A DNA stretch of 64,000 nt from Pieris napi (Eukaryota > Arthropoda > Insecta > Lepidoptera > Pieridae): NCBI RefSeq assembly GCF_905475465.1, contig NC_062254.1:1632001-1696000 (forward strand), in the 5' to 3' direction. Below, piece after piece: positions 33,610 to 44,919 of the stretch (position 1 is its first letter; the number at the start of each line of letters is the position of its first letter). A program made the translations under genes and the position numbers. Below the pieces are notes generated by a model. The model saw only the letters and a program-made list of their open reading frames with translations, searched no databases and was not told the origin of the DNA.

Positions 33610-35425
33610 AGGTGATAGTATTTGTATTTAAATGTAAAGTCTCTGATATAAAGGGCTTTTTTTATTATTATACGAGTGAAACTTTACCGTAAAGCAATAA
33701 ACTGCTTACGATAAAAATATGTATACGACAGCATCGAGATTAACAAAATATAATCACAAGTAAGCCTTATGTACACCTTGAAACATTCATCTATATAACA
33801 AAAGATACACTCTAAAAATTTAATTTAAAAAATCAAAGACTTCTTAAACAGTATAGGCCTCTTCCAACTAGTTACATTTCTCTCTATCTTGAGCATTTCT
33901 GCTCCCAATCTTCCATCAAGGGCGACGTATCTTTCTTTTCCCTGATGGCCTTTCTACCTTGTTACTCTGTCCATTTGACATTCATGCGAGCGGTGTGGTC
34001 CGCCCATTTCCATTTAAATTTTTTGCAATTGTTTTCTTTCTTATCCAGCTACTCTTGTCCTAAAGGACAACTTAATTTTGTACGCTGTGTTCCATTCCTC
34101 CTCAAACAAAAAAACCACAATATAATTAAATAAGCAATTAAAAACATACTGTATAATTTATCGTACCTTTGGTATTTAACTATAAGAGGCTCTTTAGCTC
34201 GCACAAGGATTATTAATAACCCTAACTGACCTTTTAAGTCGATATTAGCATGCCACGATCACCTGCTCACCATGTAGACATCCTTTGGTCGGTTCGCAAG
34301 CGTTCATGCGAAAATTTGCTTAATGAGCTGTGAGCAGATTTTGTAGGGATCCTGACATTCTTTGGATCAAACGCTCGCTTTTGTATCAATTCAATATGAC
34401 ATTGTTGTCAAGGGAATAGCGTAATTATTGCCATGTGTCAAAGTGTGTTTTTCAATGACATTTGGTGGTCGGTAGGTCGAGCCCAAGATTAGTTTCGTGG
34501 CTCTAGGTTTCGCCAACCAATATGAATAAAATCGTATGGTGATTTTCACTGTGCTATTAGGAAACGTACATTGCGTACCTGTAATTCCTGGATCGATTAT
34601 TATCACTCTTTCCGGCCATAAAAAAGTATCTATGGAACGCAAAAATTTTACCATGTACCTGAAATTTGCGAAGTCGATACTATCATTCCAAAAACAATTA
34701 TTTTGTTCGGTGCCTGGTAATGCCTCGGTAATTTAAAAAAAAATTAAGCCCAAGATCTATTATTAGGTGCCAGGTATTTTATTTCCGGAATGTAAATAAA
34801 AACTTTTTTGTATCCGATTCTTAAATCTTTTTACCACCATTCCATTTTTGAATTCCAGTGATAATGTATCAAGGATCGTACTTTTTTCGTGTTCCATTTA
34901 TAATATATTTTCGAATCAAGCTTTTATTTGGTGCCAGTGGTTTCGTTTAAACATGCGTGCTCTGTGCCTGAAGGAGAAGATAATTCGACATATAGATAGT
35001 TTTTTTATGATATTCCTCGAACCACAGTTCGATTTACTAGGCAATATTAGCCTGCTAATGTAAAAGCTATCATTCAATTTAGCTAATTACACAAAAACCT
35101 ATTCGATATAAATTTCTTAGTCGTTAACTTTTTACGAGTGCATCAAGTGACTCAGGCGCAGGCGAGGAAATTGCTTTGTGATTACTATCTACTTCCAATA
35201 CTGTAAGGTCATTGACACGAGAATCCGATTAGTCTTTTTCTTGGTATTATTTAAAATGATAACTAAAGCAGAGATATTTGCGAATAGAGAACCCTTTTGG
35301 CAGTTATGCGAACTAATATAATTCTTATTTAAAAATAAAAAGCGCACGCAGCGTACAAAGTACACATGTCGGACGCGAAACTTCTTTGGCAAACTAATAA
35401 TTATTAAGTCTTGTACATATTTATA
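33610..35425. other. AT-rich non-coding DNA
   Basis: Nothing recognised. Several 60-87 codon ORFs on both strands (e.g. 34391-34654 minus, 34536-34736 plus, 34848-35063 plus) overlap each other, and none has a motif. I treat them as chance. Confidence 0.4.
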
Positions 35426-35429
35426 CAAA

Positions 35430-35710
35430 TCTAAATCTTTAGATTTCCGAGACTTAGAGGGAGGGAAAACGGAAGATATGTTAGGAATTTAATTGTCATT
35501 AAAATATTAAAAGTGTCGAAAATTAAAACAAATTATAAATTTAATTTTTTTAATTTATTTTAAAAAAATATGTTTTTTTCAACATGGTTATTTACTTCAT
35601 GCTACGTTCGCCCTTTCTCACTCTCTCTCAATCGGTCTCAATCGCTCTCTCCCTTTTCTTCCACAAAAACGATGCACATCTTCGTGACGTTTCACTTCAA
35701 AAAATTTTGT
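35430..35710 (-). repeat. Dispersed repeat D, copy 2
   Basis: Reverse complement of parts of 23095-23530: CGAGACTTAGAGGGAGGG, TGTTAGGAATTTAATTGTCA, TTGGTCTCAATCGCTCTC-like block and ATGCACATCTTCGTGACG. The 28-bp palindrome of copy 1 is absent. ORFs at 35570-35769 come from this repeat. Confidence 0.6.
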
Positions 35711-35714
35711 TTAT

Positions 35715-36780
35715 TATGTATCCAGATTTGTGTTTGGATTCTATACACGTAACTGTATTATCAATATAAAAAGATAATATGTACTGTACCTAAAATCCCA
35801 AGACGGTTCACTTTCCGTAGACTCTACTTCCACTGATATCCCTTAGTTCCTTCCATAATATTTCAGAATCGAAAAGACTTTTCTAGAGAGAGATCTTCAG
35901 GTCAGAAGCCTGATCAGCTTTCCAGTAAAGAAACATAACAATGCAACATTAAAAGGTCATAAAAATACCTTTTTTATAAATAATTTTATGATCTACATTT
36001 TTGTCTAAGATACTTTTATGATAAAACTTACCGTTTTGCTGAAAATCGCGAAAAAATCACGTTTTGACCTATTGAATAAAAAAATTCCATACACGGGAAT
36101 GGTGGGGAACTTTTAAATATTATTTATTATTATGTTTTGAACAATTTTACTGATCTTCAGCTTGTTGGGTCTCTTTACATACTTTCGAATGCCTAAATTG
36201 ACCGGACTAATATTCCGTTTTCAAATATATTGATTAATTTACTATTACCATTAGAAGGCTAATCATGGTCATACTAGTCTATATACATCGATTCAATTAG
36301 ACGTCGTGTTTCACGATTTTTTGTCCGTAAACACGTATTAATAATAATAGTCCAGTAAAACCCTTGGCCTCAAATTGGCCTCAAGATCATTGTTAATTCA
36401 TAGACAAATAGATCAGTCTGTTAGACACATGTCGTCGATTTATGGATTGGGGACACGCTGGAGATGTTTTCCTTTCAATAACAATTTTACCAGTTATGTT
36501 GAAAAGCTACAACAAATAAATTACGCTTTTGATAGGAAGATTTAATTTCCATCAGTCAATGATCCAATAAATCAAAGCGATGCCATTCAGTTGATAACCT
36601 TGTTAGGCTCGTTGAGTGTCAGTCAAGATAAATTACACTTTTCATATTTAGAATTTTATACTGGTTTATATTAAATATAATTTGCATACTCTGTCACACC
36701 CTTACTGCTGGGCATCACATCTGTAACTATCAAAAGCGTCAGCGATTTAGAACGAACTAACGCCCAATGCAGGGCACGCT
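35715..36780. other. AT-rich non-coding DNA, decayed SINE-1 trace
   Basis: At about 36360-36500 the words TTGGCCTCA, AGACAAATAGATCAG, ACACATGTCGTCGA and GATGTTTTCCTTTCAA resemble a very old minus-strand SINE-1. The rest is unassigned. Confidence 0.35.
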
Positions 36781-36784
36781 GATA

Positions 36785-37005
36785 AAATTCAAAAATTCAA
36801 AATTCGTTAATCATTTATTCATATAGGTAACAAAATGTACACTTATGAACGTCAATAAATAAATATACATAAAATGCTTCTAATTTTACATTTAATGCCA
36901 GTTCTCAAATCAAGGGAGTAAAACGGAAGAGAAGAACTGGCAATAAACTCTCCGCCACACTTTTTAATCGCCAAGTTTTTTATTTTACATAATGTTTGTA
37001 AGGAG
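36785..37005 (-). mobile_element. Retroposon tail family B at the duplication edge
   Basis: AAATTCGTTAATCATTTATTC, GGTAACAAAATGTACACTTA, GAGAAGAACTGGCAATAAAC and TCTCCGCCACACTTTTTAATC. The 5' continuation (TTTATTTTACATAATGTTTG, then GGAGCTGCAACC) resembles 49150-49185, so the element runs into the duplicated unit beginning at 37006. Confidence 0.75.
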
Positions 37006-38522
37006 CTGCAACCATTACACCATGTTTCACATGACATCTTAAGTAATTAATAATTATAAAATAAATAAAAAACCAGGAGGCATGGTGACATAGGAGCACG
37101 CACTTACATTCTCGTGGGAACAACACGCAAATACATAGTCGAAATACATAACTAACATCACCGAATATACGAATTCAAGTGTGATCAGTCACCACAAGTA
37201 GCACCCGTTCACGAGTATGACGCATGGCCAGCCATCGGCCCCCTCGCCATATTTTAGAGAGAGACAACCCGACGCATGGACGCCGCCACAATACCGATAA
37301 CGTCACCTTGTCCGCATCCCGCCGTTATCAGCTATTCAAGCTACGGCTATTTATGATGTGGGATGGACCTTCGCACAGCTAGAACTATACTCACGTCGGC
37401 TCATTCGCCCTGGTTTGTAGAGCTGGAGGAAGTTGAGTCCAATGCTAGCAAAGAAGCGTCAGTATCCCTTATTTTGGACGCATCGACCCCTATTCCCCCA
37501 TTGATAACTGCGTGACATGCGATGGCGCGGCGCGAGGGGTAACGTAGGTATATCTCGTATCGCTACTGGCAGTTACAGAGTAAGGGCAGCAAAAAAAACC
37601 AAATGTTTTTTTGAGCACGAACTGTTTTTTTGTATGTGAGAGGCACTTAAATACTTACTCAAGCTGAGGATATAGTGGTGTGGAGGCAGCAAGTCAAGGT
37701 ATCGGTTAGGGCTTTTCAAGACAGGCAAGACAGGCAAGACGTTCTTTAATGAAGACTACGAAGAACTTCGAGTCGATGATCTAATAATATATTAGCCATT
37801 GCGTTTAAAATCCATTATCTTAACGGTTTACAGAGAACTTTGTAACTTGCCATGGCAAATATTCGGATCATGTCAAGTTCAGGTGAGATTCGCTGACCTA
37901 CAATAATCCATCATCATGCCTCTCACACACACGTTAAACTATGATCTATTAGAAATATTAATTCCTTTAGTATCCACCACCAAAGCCACCACTTTAGCCT
38001 GTTGCGTTTTATGAACTGGACGATGTTAGCATCGTCAAAGATGTTAGAAAGTTCTTCAAAGCGAATACGCCAAACACAGTTGTTGGAAACAGGTCCAAAA
38101 AATCCGTGTCTTTAATAAATATATGGGACCAATTCTAGTTACATGAACTAAAGTATACTAGCCTTCAATATAAAGATATATTTATAATCATTTATTTATT
38201 TCTAAAAACACTCCTGCCCTAACAGGCGACCCTAAATTGACAAGAGTGCACAATACGTGAATAAAATTTACAGACAAAAAAAAAGGCAAACATACGAAAT
38301 TAATTAGGAAAACAAAATTACATAATAAAAATACAAGAATTAACTAACTACTATAGGGACTAACAAATAATGGAACTTTTGCCAGTTCACTCAACGGACA
38401 ATGAAAAAGGTCCGTTAACCTATGTAATTCGTTACCTAATTGAATACACCGAATCATATGTGCCCTTATCAGAACATTTCTGACGTACCCATCAGGTACA
38501 TTAAAGGTAAGGTATTAATTTG
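37006..38522 (+). repeat. Direct tandem duplication, unit 1 (1,517 bp)
   Basis: Starts CTGCAACCATTACACCATG and ends GGTAAGGTATTAATTTG. The next base begins the same sequence again at 38523. The offset is 1,517 bp at the start, in the A-runs in the middle and at the end, so there is no net indel between units, and I saw no substitutions in the stretches I compared. The unit contains a block clearly richer in GC than its surroundings (about 37,080-37,600) of unknown nature, a 9-bp repeat (GACAGGCAA), and on its right the 3' part of a LINE-B element. Confidence 0.97.
38185..38522 (-). mobile_element. LINE-B 3' end, cut by duplication junction
   Basis: Minus strand encodes FNVPDGYVRNVLIRAHMIRC, then QLGNELHRLTDLFHCPLSEL, then a 3' untranslated tail with AATAAATAAATG near 38190. 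Its upstream half is absent here because the tandem junction at 38522/38523 falls inside it; the continuous version is at 39700-40255. Confidence 0.8.
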
Positions 38523-40039
38523 CTGCAACCATTACACCATGTTTCACATGACATCTTAAGTAATTAATAATTATAAAATAAATAAAAAACCAGGAGGCAT
38601 GGTGACATAGGAGCACGCACTTACATTCTCGTGGGAACAACACGCAAATACATAGTCGAAATACATAACTAACATCACCGAATATACGAATTCAAGTGTG
38701 ATCAGTCACCACAAGTAGCACCCGTTCACGAGTATGACGCATGGCCAGCCATCGGCCCCCTCGCCATATTTTAGAGAGAGACAACCCGACGCATGGACGC
38801 CGCCACAATACCGATAACGTCACCTTGTCCGCATCCCGCCGTTATCAGCTATTCAAGCTACGGCTATTTATGATGTGGGATGGACCTTCGCACAGCTAGA
38901 ACTATACTCACGTCGGCTCATTCGCCCTGGTTTGTAGAGCTGGAGGAAGTTGAGTCCAATGCTAGCAAAGAAGCGTCAGTATCCCTTATTTTGGACGCAT
39001 CGACCCCTATTCCCCCATTGATAACTGCGTGACATGCGATGGCGCGGCGCGAGGGGTAACGTAGGTATATCTCGTATCGCTACTGGCAGTTACAGAGTAA
39101 GGGCAGCAAAAAAAACCAAATGTTTTTTTGAGCACGAACTGTTTTTTTGTATGTGAGAGGCACTTAAATACTTACTCAAGCTGAGGATATAGTGGTGTGG
39201 AGGCAGCAAGTCAAGGTATCGGTTAGGGCTTTTCAAGACAGGCAAGACAGGCAAGACGTTCTTTAATGAAGACTACGAAGAACTTCGAGTCGATGATCTA
39301 ATAATATATTAGCCATTGCGTTTAAAATCCATTATCTTAACGGTTTACAGAGAACTTTGTAACTTGCCATGGCAAATATTCGGATCATGTCAAGTTCAGG
39401 TGAGATTCGCTGACCTACAATAATCCATCATCATGCCTCTCACACACACGTTAAACTATGATCTATTAGAAATATTAATTCCTTTAGTATCCACCACCAA
39501 AGCCACCACTTTAGCCTGTTGCGTTTTATGAACTGGACGATGTTAGCATCGTCAAAGATGTTAGAAAGTTCTTCAAAGCGAATACGCCAAACACAGTTGT
39601 TGGAAACAGGTCCAAAAAATCCGTGTCTTTAATAAATATATGGGACCAATTCTAGTTACATGAACTAAAGTATACTAGCCTTCAATATAAAGATATATTT
39701 ATAATCATTTATTTATTTCTAAAAACACTCCTGCCCTAACAGGCGACCCTAAATTGACAAGAGTGCACAATACGTGAATAAAATTTACAGACAAAAAAAA
39801 AGGCAAACATACGAAATTAATTAGGAAAACAAAATTACATAATAAAAATACAAGAATTAACTAACTACTATAGGGACTAACAAATAATGGAACTTTTGCC
39901 AGTTCACTCAACGGACAATGAAAAAGGTCCGTTAACCTATGTAATTCGTTACCTAATTGAATACACCGAATCATATGTGCCCTTATCAGAACATTTCTGA
40001 CGTACCCATCAGGTACATTAAAGGTAAGGTATTAATTTG
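38523..40039 (+). repeat. Direct tandem duplication, unit 2 (1,517 bp)
   Basis: Second unit of the same sequence. Its right edge continues without break into the rest of the LINE-B element, which suggests that the ancestral single copy had family B sequence on the left and complete LINE-B on the right. At the edges, G lies before the break and C after it on both sides, a 2-bp microhomology at most. Confidence 0.97.
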
Positions 40040-40255
40040 CCGAATTACTGTCCTTGCCATGTAACAATTTTATGAAGTACATCACAAGCGCGAATTCTCG
40101 GCGTACTTTGCTCGTTGTAGCCCACAGAACCAAGAATAAATTAGGTCGGATACATGAGTGGGTAAAAAGGGTACACATCGTACATCCTAAGAAATTGCCT
40201 CAAAAATTAGTTTTGTACCTGTTCCAACATCACCTTATACTTAATTTCATGTGAG
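39700..40255 (-). pseudogene. LINE-B reverse transcriptase C-terminus relic
   Basis: Minus strand, from right to left: MYDVYPFYPLMYPT-like (small indel), FILGSVGYNEQ, then after a frameshift EFALVMYFIKLLHGKDSNSA, a stop, TFNVPDGYVRNVLIRAHMIR, DLFHCPLSELAK, and a 3' tail with an AATAAA signal near 39710. This block order is the C-terminal end of a Jockey-like insect LINE ORF2. It carries stops and frame changes, so it is dead. The plus ORF at 40054-40254 is an artefact on the other strand. Confidence 0.78.
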
Positions 40256-40259
40256 ATCT

Positions 40260-40790
40260 ATACAGACAATGCACCTGTCGTGCAGGTGCACAGCCATATT
40301 TTTTGTTCAAAACATGCGAAACGGAAATCATTAAAAAAGCAAATCATTATAAATCGGAATTCAATTTTGTCCGAAAATGATTCGCGGTTTAATTCTCCGT
40401 GTTCATACAGAATAATGCAGATGCGATTTGTCGAGAATAATGAAGTGTTAAATAATAATTTTACGGCTTAATGATAATATATGGTAACGCTTGAACCCAC
40501 ATATGGAAATAAGGAATTCAAGTCTTGAATTATATTATCTACACCAGAAAAGAACGTACTTATCCATCCCATCACAACAAGCGCAAGGCAAGGCATGTAT
40601 GAAATAATATTTTATATTTTGCAATTGTGTGAATTACTGTGATTACTACAAAATTAAATAATATTCCATACTTAACTTGGCAGCACTATCGATAACTGAC
40701 ATATTTCATAAAATAAAGCGCATTTTGTTTTAATTGATTGTCTTGGGTTAATGGATACGGTATATCTTTCCTTTGACCAATTATTATAGC
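40260..40790. other. Non-coding DNA
   Basis: A perfect 8-bp-stem hairpin TGCACCTG-TCGTG-CAGGTGCA lies at about 40269-40292. Otherwise nothing recognised. Confidence 0.4.
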
Positions 40791-40792
40791 AT

Positions 40793-41196
40793 CAGTAGTG
40801 ACATAAGCGTGTGACACTTGTCCCTGATTCAAACCTATGCCAGGTTCGAAACGCGGCAGTGCACCAATTAACTTTTCCGTCTACATACGCGTTTAACATT
40901 AAAAAAAAGTCAAAAGTCAAAATCATTATTAATCATATAGGTAACACAATGTACACCTATGAACCTCAAAAAAAAGAAATGTATATGAAATGCTTCTAAC
41001 TTTACATTTAGTGCCAGTTCTCAAATCAAGGGCGTAGAACGGAAGAGAAGAACTGGCAATAAACTCTCCGCCACTCTTTTTTTTTACACTCGTATAGTGA
41101 AGGAAAACATCGCGAGGAAACCGGCATGCCTTAGACCTAAAAAGATGGCGGCATTTGGCACAGAAGGCGAAAGAAAAATAAAGAAATCTGTGGCCT
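40793..41196 (+). mobile_element. SINE-1 copy split by a family B insertion
   Basis: The head (GTGACATAAGCGTGTGACAC ... AGTGCACCAATTAACTTTTCC) ends at about 40902. The body resumes at about 41086 (CACTCGTATAGTGAAGGAAA, GAGGAAACCGGCATGCC) and runs to TCTGTGGCC. The two halves join correctly when the 40903-41085 insertion is removed. Confidence 0.8.
40903..41085 (-). mobile_element. Retroposon tail family B inside SINE-1
   Basis: AAAAGTCAAAAGTCAAAATC (the tail, complemented), TAGGTAACACAATGTACACC, GTGCCAGTTCTCAAATCAAG and ACTCTCCGCCACTC followed by a T run. Younger than the SINE that it splits. Confidence 0.82.
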
Positions 41197-41349
41197 TGGC
41201 TAATTGGTTGGTTACGTTCCTCACCCCTCTAGAATCCGCTGATATTATTTTATATGAAAAATGAAAGCGTTCAACTGAATTAAGTGCTTATTAGTCTATT
41301 CCTGTAATTTAAATATTATATTTAATTGGCTATATGTTGCACCATTTAA

Positions 41350-41440
41350 AAAAAACGCCAAGGCTATCAAACTAAGTTACAGATCACTGTCGTGTAATGC
41401 TTTCATATTTAAAGGAGAAACAATGGGAGAGTTTTTAGAC
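41350..41440 (+). mobile_element. LINE-C RT C-terminal fragment
   Basis: CCAAGGCTATCAAACTAAG and CTGTCGTGTAATGCTTTCAT match, on the opposite strand, the segment at 48110-48190 that encodes AIKLFNHLPRN and LPCNAFKG. A small truncated piece. Confidence 0.55.
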
Positions 41441-41444
41441 CATA

Positions 41445-42315
41445 AGTTTTGGCAATAATTATATTATTAGTTTTTTAATTTCTTTATTTTACAAAATAAT
41501 ATAATACAATCATAATAAGTTACATCGACGTCGACTAGAAGACATTTATTTACTTTTCCTGTTATGGGCAATATTTTGCAGTGTTTGATATAAATAATAT
41601 AAATATTATATATCTTGATTATTCTTATTATATTGTGGCATTATGTTTATTAATGATATTCATGCCTATGGCTGATTGTGAGATTTTTATAATTATGTTA
41701 TCTGAACCACATTCTTTGCAAATCAACGATTTATATATTTATAAGATGCAACCCTCCGATATATTGGAAATGCACGTCTTGCCAGTTGAAGCGGACTAAT
41801 TTGTACGGAACAAGAGCACATCTGTTAACTTCTTGACAAAGTTGGAGTCAAGTTAATCAGTGCATGTGGTCAATGCGGGGCTTTGATCAGCAACCTTACT
41901 GCATAACTTCGACGGCAATTTCTACTTCAATGTTGAGTTTCCGTAAGACATCTGTACTGAGAACATTATTTTGTATTTCACAAATTCAAATCTATGGGCG
42001 CCGGGATTTGAACCACATCGATGGCTACTAGACCTAGAAAGTTCATATGCCCTGTTAGAGTAGTATGCACAACAATTTTTACCACAAGCTCCCAAGCACG
42101 CACAATGGACCTATTGAGAGTCTAAGTGCAGAAACTGTGTCCACAAACTACCAAGCGAAATAAGATAATTATCACTGAATAAATTCAAAACTGTTTGTTA
42201 AACGTAAATTAATCAATAAAGCTTTTTATAAATTTGACTAATATTTAAATGACCCTAATCCTTGGAATTGATTTGCTCCAGTTGAAACAATTTGTATGCT
42301 TAATACTTGGCGATT
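41445..42315. other. AT-rich non-coding DNA
   Basis: Nothing recognised. The 72-codon ORF at 41581-41799 (begins GTG) contains a hydrophobic stretch but has no family match that I can see. Confidence 0.35.
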
Positions 42316-42317
42316 AA

Positions 42318-42482
42318 AAATAGTGGCGGAGAGTTTCTTGCCAGTTCTTTTTGCCCGCTCTACGCCCTTAAGCAGGTAGTTTATGTAAATTTAGAATCAA
42401 TTTAACATCTTTTCTGTTGATGTTCATAAGTGTACTAGTTTACCTATATGAATAAAGTTATTTTGAGTTTGAGTTTGTTAGT
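42318..42482 (+). mobile_element. Retroposon tail family B
   Basis: AAAAATAGTGGCGGAGAGTT, TTGCCAGTTCTTTTTGCCCG, CTACGCCCTTAAG, ACCTATATGAATAAAG and a repeated GAGTTT tail. More diverged than the other copies. Confidence 0.7.
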
Positions 42483-42857
42483 AGTTAACGATTAATTCAA
42501 AACTAAATATAGTCCAGAAAATGTTGCTAGTATAAAGTCTATTTCAATCTTCTTTAATCTACGTTATGTCAATAACCACAATTAATTGTTCTACAGTCTA
42601 AACTAAACCTAAAGTCTGAACTTAAGTCTAAGCAGTGTCTTTCTATTGTCATTAATCAAACGTTGAATTTTGACAAAGTCATCGCTTGCAATTTTCAGAA
42701 CTGATACAAAAAGATTTCGTGCTTGTGCAATTTGAAACGAATGCAGTCCTGAAATTGGATTCTTTGCATATTCGTCGCATTCGGATAGCAGTTGGGTCAA
42801 ATTGACTATTACACACATATATCATGTCCGATTCGTGCTTTGCATTTGAATATGGAC

Positions 42858-43420
42858 GTCGCAGCCAACTAGCTTAATAAGCCGTTCTATTAACAGCCTT
42901 GCCGTTTATAACTAAACAGCGCCGTTTAACTAGCGGCCTGAAAGATATTCAGCCAGTTAATCTAACAGCTAGACAAATGACTTGGATCGATGATATTTCA
43001 TTACTTGCCTAGCCTGTCGACTGTTAATTTAAATTTAGTTCCACTTTCTGCCACTCTCGAACTCGAAACGAAACTCTTCAACCTGTCAATATAGCGTCGG
43101 CAAACCAGAACTTTGATAGTGTTATCCAAAGTTTAATGAAAAACAAGAAGTACATTGGAAGAGTTTGGTGACAATAATAATGTGAATTGAGCTCTGACTG
43201 ACTGTCAAGTAATTTAATTTTTAAGGAAATATTTTCACTGTCACATGGTTAGTCTATTGTACGAATGGCCTAAGCAAGTTTATTAAATGTTATAAACGCT
43301 ATTACGCTATAGACGCTAAACGCTACGGATGAATATCTTTCAGGCCGCTAGTTAAATGCGCTGTTTAGTTAAAAGGCTAGGGTGTTAATTGAACGGCTAA
43401 TTAAGCTAGTTCGCTGCGAC
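42858..43420. mobile_element. Long-TIR MITE, family M3
   Basis: Left terminal repeat 42858-42953 and right terminal repeat 43329-43420 are reverse complements with scattered mismatches: GTCGCAGC.AACTAGCTTAAT, AACTAAACAGCGC and GCGGCCTGAAAGATATTC. The roughly 375 bp between has no coding potential. Target duplication not resolved; ATGG occurs next to both ends. Confidence 0.8.
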
Positions 43421-43494
43421 ATGGTCATTAATTCTGTTCAAAATTGATTTCTCCTAATATAAATGTAGAGATTTTTCATTTTGTAAAGTCTACT

Positions 43495-43700
43495 GGACAC
43501 CAGACCGGACACCATGTTACGGAAAGCGTGGTAGAGGACGACCACATAAGCGATGGAATGACAAATCCACAAGCATGATGGGATGGCGTCTCGCGCAATC
43601 AAAGCGAGTCGAAGGTATGACCGTGCCACTTGGCAAGCGAATGAGGTGCTGGTGTTAGATATTATATCATATGAATATGACCTTTATTATTATAACCATA
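43495..43700 (+). mobile_element. RTE-like RT C-terminal fragment
   Basis: GKRGRGRPHKRWND in one frame, then after a shift KHDGMASRAIKASRRYDRAT and WQANEVLVL. Same RW.D and R..W block order as the 11.9 kb relic. Decayed. A minus ORF at 43438-43629 is an artefact. Confidence 0.6.
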
Positions 43701-43849
43701 AAGTCTTTGTTTCGTCCAGTGGTAAATATTCAGCGTCATGATATGCCAGGCGATGAAGCCATGCGATCAAGTATGACAGTAAGCATTGAATGGAGAATCA
43801 TTTAAGAAAATAAAATCGGTTGTCTGTAAAGTCGGTTTACTGACGATAG

Positions 43850-44168
43850 TTGAACGTGACAACGTCATAAGAAAATACTGATGGAATGGTTGCATTTTTT
43901 TCAAAAGATTTTTTTTTTGTTTGATAGATATTTTGAATGGATATAGAGAAGGAGGTAAATGGAAATCACAATTGAATTGATCAAGTTACATTTATTTGTA
44001 CGCATAAATTCAATTATGTCAATTTTTTGTGCCTCTTTGTCGCTCGTTCCACGCTCTCGCTTGCACTTCAAGTCTTAAATGGAACGCCTCAGAGGTAACG
44101 CCGCATGCGTCATGTTTTTTCGTGCGTGAAGACGGCTCCATCGAATTATAAGACGTTGTCACGTCAAT
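43850..44168. mobile_element. MITE, family M4
   Basis: Ends are GAACGTGACAACGTCATAAG on the left and TTATAAGACGTTGTCACGTC on the right, an inverted repeat of about 20 bp. The interior includes GTCGCTCGTTCCACGCTCTC and GTCATGTTTTTTCGTGCGTG. Terminal sequence resembles that of the outer MITE at 50.03 kb (ACGTGATAACGTCTT), so the two may belong to one superfamily. Confidence 0.65.
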
Positions 44169-44174
44169 ATTGCA

Positions 44175-44745
44175 GGATTACTCTTACACTTTACATTCAT
44201 AATCTTCATCTCCAATGTTGTTTTGTGTATAAATTTTAGTCCTTATGAAACGTAAATAAAGAAAGTAACGTCTAGAAAAAGGGTTAATACGTTATTATTG
44301 ATTCTGACGTTTTAATAACTTTTAACTATTAAGTAGAAAATATCAAACAGGAATGCACTCATCTGGTATGTTGTTTATTTACATTTGCGTGTTGAAAGAT
44401 CGTTAAGATGCTGGTATAGCTCTGTCATCCGTGTTTACAGTGTGAAGTTGCAACAATTCCATACGTTTGAAATGTGACGAGAACCGTCAAATGTCAACAG
44501 TCTATTGACATATCAATTGAGCGGTAATTTAAATTTAAAAAGTAGTTTATTTGTGAGTTTTTTTTGTTTTATTTTGCGCGAAATGCAATTATATGAATTC
44601 ATAAGAGGCTTTTGTCCGAAAACCAATAACTATGTTCTCTGATTCATGTCCGAGCTGCTAGTACATTAAGTAATTAAAAATGTGATATATTCCACCCAGA
44701 TTATGATTGTTTTACATCTATTACAGTCTTTTTTGCCGCGACTTT
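44175..44745. other. AT-rich non-coding DNA
   Basis: Nothing recognised. Confidence 0.4.
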
Positions 44746-44755
44746 TCAGAATTTT

Positions 44756-44917
44756 TTTTTGGGGTGGACACCCCTTATCACTTAGGGGTTTGAAAGATAG
44801 CAGTAGCCGATTCTAAGACTTACTTAATATGCATAAAAAAATTTATAAGAATCGGTCGAGCCGTTTCGGAGGAGTATGCGAACGAACACTGTGACACGAG
44901 AATTTTATATATATAGA
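44756..44917 (-). mobile_element. Helitron-like 5' portion
   Basis: Minus strand begins TCTATATATATAAAATTCTCG at 44917, then GTGTTCGTTCGCATACTCCT and GAAACGGCTCGACCGATTCT, and continues to a GGGGTGTCCACCCC palindrome near 44760-44775. Same family as 20509-20801, with the 3' half missing. Confidence 0.6.
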
Positions 44918-44919
44918 GA

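Noticed and set aside
34391..35428. Cluster of 60-87 codon ORFs on both strands
   Set aside because: They overlap on opposite strands, lack motifs and have no promoter or splice support; expected by chance.
37006..40039. An LTR retrotransposon with two long terminal repeats
   Set aside because: The two 1,517-bp copies abut directly with no internal region, and no LTR-type coding sequence lies between or beside them.
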